Part shown: piece after piece, positions 53,665-64,000 of the stretch | How the letters are laid out: every line of letters starts with the position of its first letter | Position numbering within the stretch: the stretch's first letter is position 1 | NCBI RefSeq assembly: GCF_047496725.1 | Contig: NC_132986.1 | Span: 9,384,031 to 9,448,030 of the forward strand | Source: Anoplolepis gracilipes | Lineage: Eukaryota > Arthropoda > Insecta > Hymenoptera > Formicidae | Length of the DNA: 64,000 bases | Direction: 5' to 3' | The notes under the pieces: generated by a model | The model's database searches: none | The model's input: the letters and a program-made list of their open reading frames with translations, nothing else | Told to the model about the DNA's origin: nothing | Made by a program: the position numbers and the translations under genes

Positions 53665-53722
53665 CATGTACAAGGTAGAACGAGAATATCGTCTCCGATA
53701 GTTTTGCGGTACCTTGTACATG
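53665..53722. repeat. Perfect 13-bp inverted repeat with 32-nt loop
   Basis: CATGTACAAGGTA at 53665-53677 faces TACCTTGTACATG at 53710-53722. A hairpin could form on either strand. Confidence 0.85.
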
Positions 53723-54099
53723 CATACCATTCAATTTGGTCAATTTTTTCTTCCTTTCTTTCTCTATTTTCTTAAATCAATTTCTCTGTATCCTATTATT
53801 AACTGTATATTATAAGAATATTTTGTACGATTATATTTTAATAAAATAGCTGATAAACAGTAGGTATATAATTATTCAACAAGTACTAGTACGTTGTAAT
53901 AGTAATAACATTCGGCGGTTGATTGGAAGAGATATACAACTGAATCCATTCGTTTAAATTAAATTCAATTTACTTGTGATATTTTTATCACTGTAATATA
54001 TATGTAACAAATACAGATTCTTTTAAAGTCTTATCTTTCCTTATAAAACTTTCGAATTTTTCTTTTCTGTTTTCAAATTTTTTAGCTTATTTATATGTA

Positions 54100-54131
<32 letters not shown>
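54100..54131. repeat. (TA)n microsatellite
   Basis: TA run preceded by TATGTATATATG units. Confidence 0.9.
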
Positions 54132-55365
54132 AGAATCTATTCCACAATGTATAATTTTCCCAAATAGTTTCCAATCTTTCTCCTCAAACAACCGCAATAA
54201 TGGTAATAATAGTAATAATATTAATAATATAATCATATTGTAATTAATAATAACTAAGAAATTAAAACATTTTATTTAATGAAACAAAGAGATAAGAAAG
54301 AAGAACAAGAGTGTTCATTAAAACTTTAAAATATCTATGTAAAATAGTTTTTGGTTATAAACTGTAAAACAGATAATAAACAAATTATACTCATTCATAA
54401 TAAACAAATAATTTTAACGTCACTGTACCAAATTTCTGCCAACGCTTAATTATATCTATAAATTGTGATAAATATATGTTCTAAATCTATAATCTTCTCA
54501 CAAATCAGAAAAATAATGTTACAATATTATCTCCCTAATTGAATTTAAATACAAAAAGTTTATTATTATGAAGTATATGACTGCGTGAATAATGCTTATA
54601 AATTATCTATATTTGCTACTTGGCAGAAATGTATTACTGTGTGTATTTAGAGAAAATCTCCCTACTGTATATATGTGCAAGATAATGCTTATATCCTAGG
54701 ATTCTTATATCATTGGATCTCTAGATCCTCAGACTTCAAGATTCCTGGATTCTGAGATCCCTGGAGCCCAAGATTTCTGGATTCCTTGGACTACTGCATT
54801 AGGATTCTCAGATTCATTTAAATTTCATCAAAACTCGAAATCAAAATATTCTTCTTTCAAATTGTATAATTTTTAAATTTTAGAATCTAATTTTAGAATA
54901 TGAAAAAAATATCCATTCTTCTCCCTTTAAATTTAAAAATGTTGAAAGACTTTTTTATCTTATACTTCCAAATGCAGGAATCCAGAAATATAAGACTTTT
55001 TTCTTGTCTGATATACCTAAATATTGAGCTTAACATTTGCGATAAGTAATAATAAGTGTGTAGACAATATTTTTCACTTATCTTATAAAGCTAATCTCAT
55101 AGAACAGGGTCGTGACTATATAACGGTTCCGAAACTGGTATCACTGAGCTTAGCGGACTGCGCATCGCCGGAGGAATTTCTCCATTTCGCGTGCCTAGCA
55201 AAATAGAAGACCGTCAATCTATTTTATTCTGTTCCTTTGTCGGTGAGACGTATCGTGTCGTCTCTCTCCGTAAAAAATTACATCTCGTAAATAAAAATAA
55301 CACGTTTCTTTCGCTTTTGTACGTTGATGGTAGTGCAAGGCCGTGGCACATGTTTTATTCTATAG

Positions 55366-56187
55366 CAGGGGTTCTCAAACTTGAACAACTTTCAAAGCTA
55401 GACGGAAAAGAAATAGAGCATAAGAAGAAGGACAATGTTTTCAGAGGAACAGAATTTTTAATATACTTCGTTAAATGGCACTATAGAAACTTTTCGAGAA
55501 ATCTAGCATAATTGAATTTTTTCCATTGCATATAAGCTAAATCAATTTTTTATATTTTCTATCAAAGTAGAGTATGTGATAAATTACTGAATTGTATTAT
55601 TAGGATCAATATACTTATATTATTCCTTGACAAAACAGATTAAAAAAAAAAACTTATATTTTTAACTTTATTTTATTAAATTTTATTTAATTTAAGATTT
55701 AAAACTTATATTTTCAAATGTAATGTATATATATGCGCGATAAAAAAATGTAAATTTTCACTTCAGAAATAAAGATTTAATACATTAAAATTGAAAATAT
55801 TAATGTAACTATATAAATACACTATTACATAAACCTAGATAAACCTTACCATTAAATTTTTATTTTTTACTAAAATAAAATTAAAAAGATCTTTAATTTG
55901 AGATATATAAAGTTAAATTTTCGCATACAAAATTAAAGCTATCAAATAAGAAATCATTTATATGCACCATCATTTGCAATATGACACTGATTTTCCTCTT
56001 ATCCTCTTTAATTGTTTAACAAGTTACTACCGAATAAGAAAAAAGTAATAAAGATGAGAGCTGTAAGCTTTGTACATTCTACATAAAATATACAAATATG
56101 TAAAATATATACATTTTCTGAATACATACAGGTATTCCATCTGTGGACTATCTGCAACGTAAACGCAAGAAAGTTTGGGAACCCCTG
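55366..56187. mobile_element. Non-autonomous hAT-like transposon, about 822 bp
   Basis: The left end CAGGGGTTCTCAAACTT is matched by the right end AAGTTTGGGAACCCCTG (one mismatch), the terminal inverted repeat typical of hAT/Charlie-type elements. The flanking 8-mers are TTCTATAG and TCCTACAC, five of eight identical, consistent with an old 8-bp target duplication. The interior is AT-rich and has no transposase. Confidence 0.8.
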
Positions 56188-56449
56188 TCCTACACAGATT
56201 ATTATATATCACGAGTTGTTAAATATTATAAATAACTTCTGCAAGTTCTCTCTCGAGCTTTCTATGGCCAAATTTCACGTTTCAATTATTTGATCATTCC
56301 TGTCTGATAAATTTGGTTCGTCTGGTTTGTTCACTCGCGTTCCTAAGCTGAAATTACTCGAACGATCATTCAGAAAATGTTTGTTACACTTGCACACTTC
56401 ATTCAAACATTATGATGTTCTTTTTTCCTTTTCATAATTCAAATTGGAA

Positions 56450-61574
<5,125 letters not shown>

Positions 61575-61917
61575 CTCTGTAAAAGCCGTGGTGAATACTG
61601 CCGCTCTTCTTCCCTCAAATCAATAGCTTTTTCTTTGGACTTGACACAGTCCAATCTTTCACACTCTATCATCTAGTGATAATATTTCATCCATGCATTA
61701 CAGGCCATTTTCCTGTAAGTAATTCTATTTATTTTTTGTCACATGCAACTTTCTAATCTAATCTACATCGCAGCTCTGTAACTGCGTAAAGGCATTATTC
61801 CATTTTATAGTATCAAAGGAACAAAAAATCGAATACGAGTATCACAACAGTTACACTTGACTATTGTTGCACTATTCCAATTTCAATATTTTATTTGCTT
61901 TCTCATATTAAAAAATA

Positions 61918-62073
61918 ATAAAAACATTTTTGATCGAGTAAGCATGAAGAGCTGAAGAACTTACTTGTCCTTCAGCTCTTCATGCTTGCATTTTTGATTG
62001 AGTAGGCGGTTAAAAATATGTATGTAAATAGATACATATTTTTAACCGCCTACTCAATCAAAAATGTTTTTAT
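61918..62073. mobile_element. Nested foldback MITE, about 156 bp
   Basis: The outer ends ATAAAAACATTTTTGATCGAG and CTCAATCAAAAATGTTTTTAT are inverted repeats (one mismatch). Inside are two hairpins: AGCATGAAGAGCTGAAG (61941-61957) with its perfect complement at 61970-61986, and a 33-bp arm at 61991-62023 with its complement at 62032-62064 (including GATTGAGTAGGCGGTTAAAA). The TTTTTGATYGAGTA sequence therefore occurs three times. Confidence 0.9.
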
Positions 62074-62687
62074 AATTTATAGAGAGCTTTATCATTATAT
62101 TTTATTATTCTCATATTAACTTCAACAATCATTTAATAATCATTAAAGATAAGTATAGCAACAATAATCGAGTGTGGCAGCGGCAAATCTACCTTTGTTT
62201 ATCTAACATCAGTAGGCACTTCAATCATATCATTCAATCAATCTATTCATGTCAATAAACTATCAAAAAATCAGTCAAGATATCGCGATGAGACTTACAT
62301 TCCAGCAGACACGTGAATATGATAGAACGAGGAAAAAGGAGTCGACGACGTTCGCAAGAACCATGCACGTGGATGATTGCGAGACATCGGCGACTTCGCC
62401 AACAGAACGCGAGACAGCCTCCCACGGCGGCGGGTGACGCACGATGACAGTTGCGTGCGAGGAGACGCTCGTGTACGAGCGTTCGTCAGGCGCCGTCGTG
62501 CGTCGGATTCGGCGATTTCGCCACGAACCCCGATTCTTCCAATGGCGGAACGCGATGATCGCACCACGTGCACCACCTTTGCGGATGCGAACCACACGAT
62601 AGATTAATACACGCTGTAGAATTCACAACAAGTCGTTGCTCCGTCTCGCATAGGTTAGCGCATCAATAATACATATCGGCGGGGCGC

Positions 62688-62745
62688 GGATCGCGGATCG
62701 CGGATCGTGGATGGTGGATGGTGGATGGTGGATGGTGATGGTGCT
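62688..62745. repeat. Heptamer array (GGATCGC)n then (GGATGGT)n
   Basis: About three GGATCGC units change by single bases into about four GGATGGT units, so the array shows stepwise divergence. Confidence 0.85.
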
Positions 62746-62851
62746 CGCTGCGAGCAGAGTGACCAATCGCACATCGTCGTACTTCAAGGCGGATTTGTAT
62801 GAATTTACGAATAACGAAGAACGTTGGTAGCATTGCCGATTCTATTCTTTG

Positions 62852-63190
62852 GATGATTGGTTCTTGCATTTAGATCTTTATTGGATCTAGGTGCAGAAAC
62901 CAATCACAATAAAGAATCACTAAGCGTTCACTGAATTGCTTTCTCTACTGAACGCAGCCAATGGCTTTCCAGCAAGCACAGTGTCCACTAGTGTGAGTGA
63001 GACACACTGATATGTTCTCTCTCACACTATGGACACTGTGTGATTACTGAAAAACGCCTAAAGAGTGCGTTCAGAATCCTATTCATAGAGGAACGCAGCG
63101 TTTGATTGACCAATCAAGACAAAAGGAGTAAACATTTCTCGGCCCTAATTGGTTCATTATAGGATTCTCAAACTCACTAAAAGTGGAAAC
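62852..63190 (+). mobile_element. Composite repeat with central foldback, copy C of the dispersed family
   Basis: 62852-62968 matches 17641-17761 in inverse orientation at high identity by eye. A hairpin follows: CACAGTGTCCACTAGTGTGAG (62977-63002 arm) faces CTCACACTATGGACACTGTG (arm 63016-63040). Then comes GTGCGTTCAGAATCCTATTC and TTGACCAATCAAGACAAAAGG, shared with the copies at 17600 and 33960. No coding capacity. Confidence 0.7.
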
Positions 63191-63509
63191 GACATCGGCG
63201 GGAATTTGTAACGCTTTTGAATTAAGATTTGAATTATAAATAGCATTTGGTAAATTGACATAATTATATTTTTTTATTTATAGTTATATTATAGACAAAA
63301 TAAGTAAAAATAACGAATTGTTAATATAAATTTACTTAGACAAGATTATACACTTGTAACTTATTGCTTTATATTATAACATAGATATCATTCTATTGCA
63401 TAATTTATTTTGCAATATTTGTCATCTTAATTTTACATAATCGTGAAAGAATTATTTTAAAAATATAGCCTGTTCAATGTCTTTCTGTTTAAGCACATAC
63501 CTTACAAAT

Positions 63510-63581
63510 GGGGGTGTAACTCAGTGGTAGAGTGTCTGCTTCGCATGCTGAAAGTCCTGGGTTCAAATCCCAGCTCCTCCA
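63510..63581 (+). tRNA. trnA-CGC: tRNA-Ala, anticodon CGC
   Basis: A 72-nt cloverleaf can be drawn: acceptor GGGGGTG with CTCCTCC and discriminator A, including the G3-U70 pair that identifies alanine tRNAs; D stem ACTC/GAGT; anticodon loop TTCGCAT with CGC at 63542-63544; T arm CTGGGTTCAAATCCCAG. Box A (TAACTCAGTGG) and box B (GGTTCAAATCC) are present, and a TTTT terminator follows at about 63593. U6-U67 is unpaired, as I recall from animal tRNA-Ala, and U29-U41 is a further mismatch. No intron. Confidence 0.93.
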
Positions 63582-64000
63582 AATCTCTCTCCTTTTGCCT
63601 TTTATTATATTTTATGTATATCAATTAAATATATAATTTGCACAAAGTTCTCTTTTGATTAAAAAAGTTTTGTGTATTATCTTTAATGTGACGAATGCCT
63701 TTGGTTTCTTATTCCTCTTTCTCTTTCTAATTGATTTATATTTGAACACTATGATTCCAAATATTTAAGTATATAAATTGCAACTTAATTTCTTGCAAGC
63801 CATATAAATAGTATATATACAATATTATGCAAATTTTACATTGTGTTGGCAATGCTTGTTAATTATCAAAAATAAAAAAACGTATTGAATAATTTAAACT
63901 CGTGCGAATTATACACAAATAATAGTAATAAAATAATAATAAACGTTATATTATACATCTATAGAGACATATATAAAATACAGAGACGGTGCATTAACTT
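63582..64000. other. Non-coding tail of the window
   Basis: AT-rich sequence after the tRNA terminator; nothing recognised. Confidence 0.4.

Larger units (their letters stand above)
50648..56449. other. 5.8-kb stretch without coding genes, probable long Medea 3' UTR
   Basis: AT- and T-rich, with no ORF above about 100 codons that shows protein-like composition. It contains the mRpS26 5' region (about 50,650-51,200), a poly-T run at about 51676-51706, a hairpin at 53665-53722, a (TA)n run at about 54100-54131, a loose GGATTCTxAGAT-type repetition at about 54710-54800 and a hAT-like element at 55366-56187. Lying directly downstream of the Medea stop codon, much of it may be Medea 3' UTR; this is inference. 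Confidence 0.45.
61575..63509. promoter_or_regulatory. Medea upstream region with repeats
   Basis: Contains a likely noncoding Medea exon just upstream of the start (TTTTACAG acceptor at about 61576 in sense), a foldback element at 61918-62073, a GC-rich block at about 62330-62620 that looks like a promoter/CpG-containing first exon, a heptamer array at 62688-62745 and repeat copies at 62852-63190. ORFs in the GC-rich block occur in all frames and look compositional. Confidence 0.4.

Noticed and set aside
53665..53722. MicroRNA gene call for the hairpin
   Set aside because: The stem is too short for a typical pre-miRNA and there is no known seed; kept only as an inverted repeat.
55191..55511. 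106-codon ORF across the left end of the hAT-like element
   Set aside because: Crosses the transposon boundary and has no transposase motif.
62275..62607. Overlapping ORFs on both strands in the GC-rich Medea upstream block
   Set aside because: Open in several frames at once because stop codons are rare in this composition; no protein-like pattern.

Overview
The window is insect nuclear DNA, very AT-rich, with compact multi-exon genes, many short introns and a high density of (TA)n microsatellites and short non-autonomous repeats. Gene content (Medea, Kv channel-interacting protein, ZDHHC16, ING3) and the style of the proteins point to a hymenopteran, probably an ant; this is an inference from reading, not from a search. 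Exon coordinates were built by hand from ORFs plus GT/AG junctions. In every multi-exon model listed here except the second amine oxidase (start missing) the summed CDS is divisible by three.

Layout. 1-4.1 kb: no intact gene; three degenerate tandem copies of one unit that may be relics of a chemoreceptor-like membrane protein. 4.1-17.1 kb: a housekeeping cluster. ING3 (-) faces CDC26 (+) across a short shared upstream region; then three minus-strand genes follow: TFIIH p34 (GTF2H3), a 158-aa protein I cannot name, and a 1448-aa insect-type protein with a repeated Y-x-I-S-G-V module. 18.6-27.0 kb: two tandem FAD amine (polyamine) oxidase genes (+). The first holds, antisense inside its largest intron, a complete gene for a death-domain plus SEFIR adapter (CIKS/Act1-like), and ends in a 22-nt terminal exon that supplies a candidate peroxisomal signal, SHL. 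28.4-30.8 kb: a secreted trypsin-type serine protease (+). 31.3-33.5 kb: ZDHHC16 palmitoyltransferase (-).

36.1-48.6 kb: a Kv channel-interacting protein gene (-) whose N-terminal exon appears to lie about 10.7 kb upstream; its large intron holds a 0.6-kb foldback repeat and, on the opposite strand, a five-exon gene for a SAP-like, Q/N-rich protein. 49.7-50.6 kb: mitochondrial ribosomal protein S26 (-). 50.6-56.4 kb: almost no coding potential, probably largely Medea 3' UTR, with a hAT-like element and hairpins. 56.4-61.6 kb: Medea/Smad4 (-), eleven coding exons. 61.9-63.2 kb: foldback repeats and a GC-rich Medea 5' region. 63.5 kb: tRNA-Ala(CGC).

The genes are not an operon-like system. They cover chromatin (ING3), cell cycle (CDC26), transcription and repair (TFIIH p34), BMP/TGF-beta signalling (Medea), protein lipidation and polyamine catabolism. 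The most unusual arrangements are the two nested antisense gene pairs and the in-phase splice possibility between the two amine oxidases.
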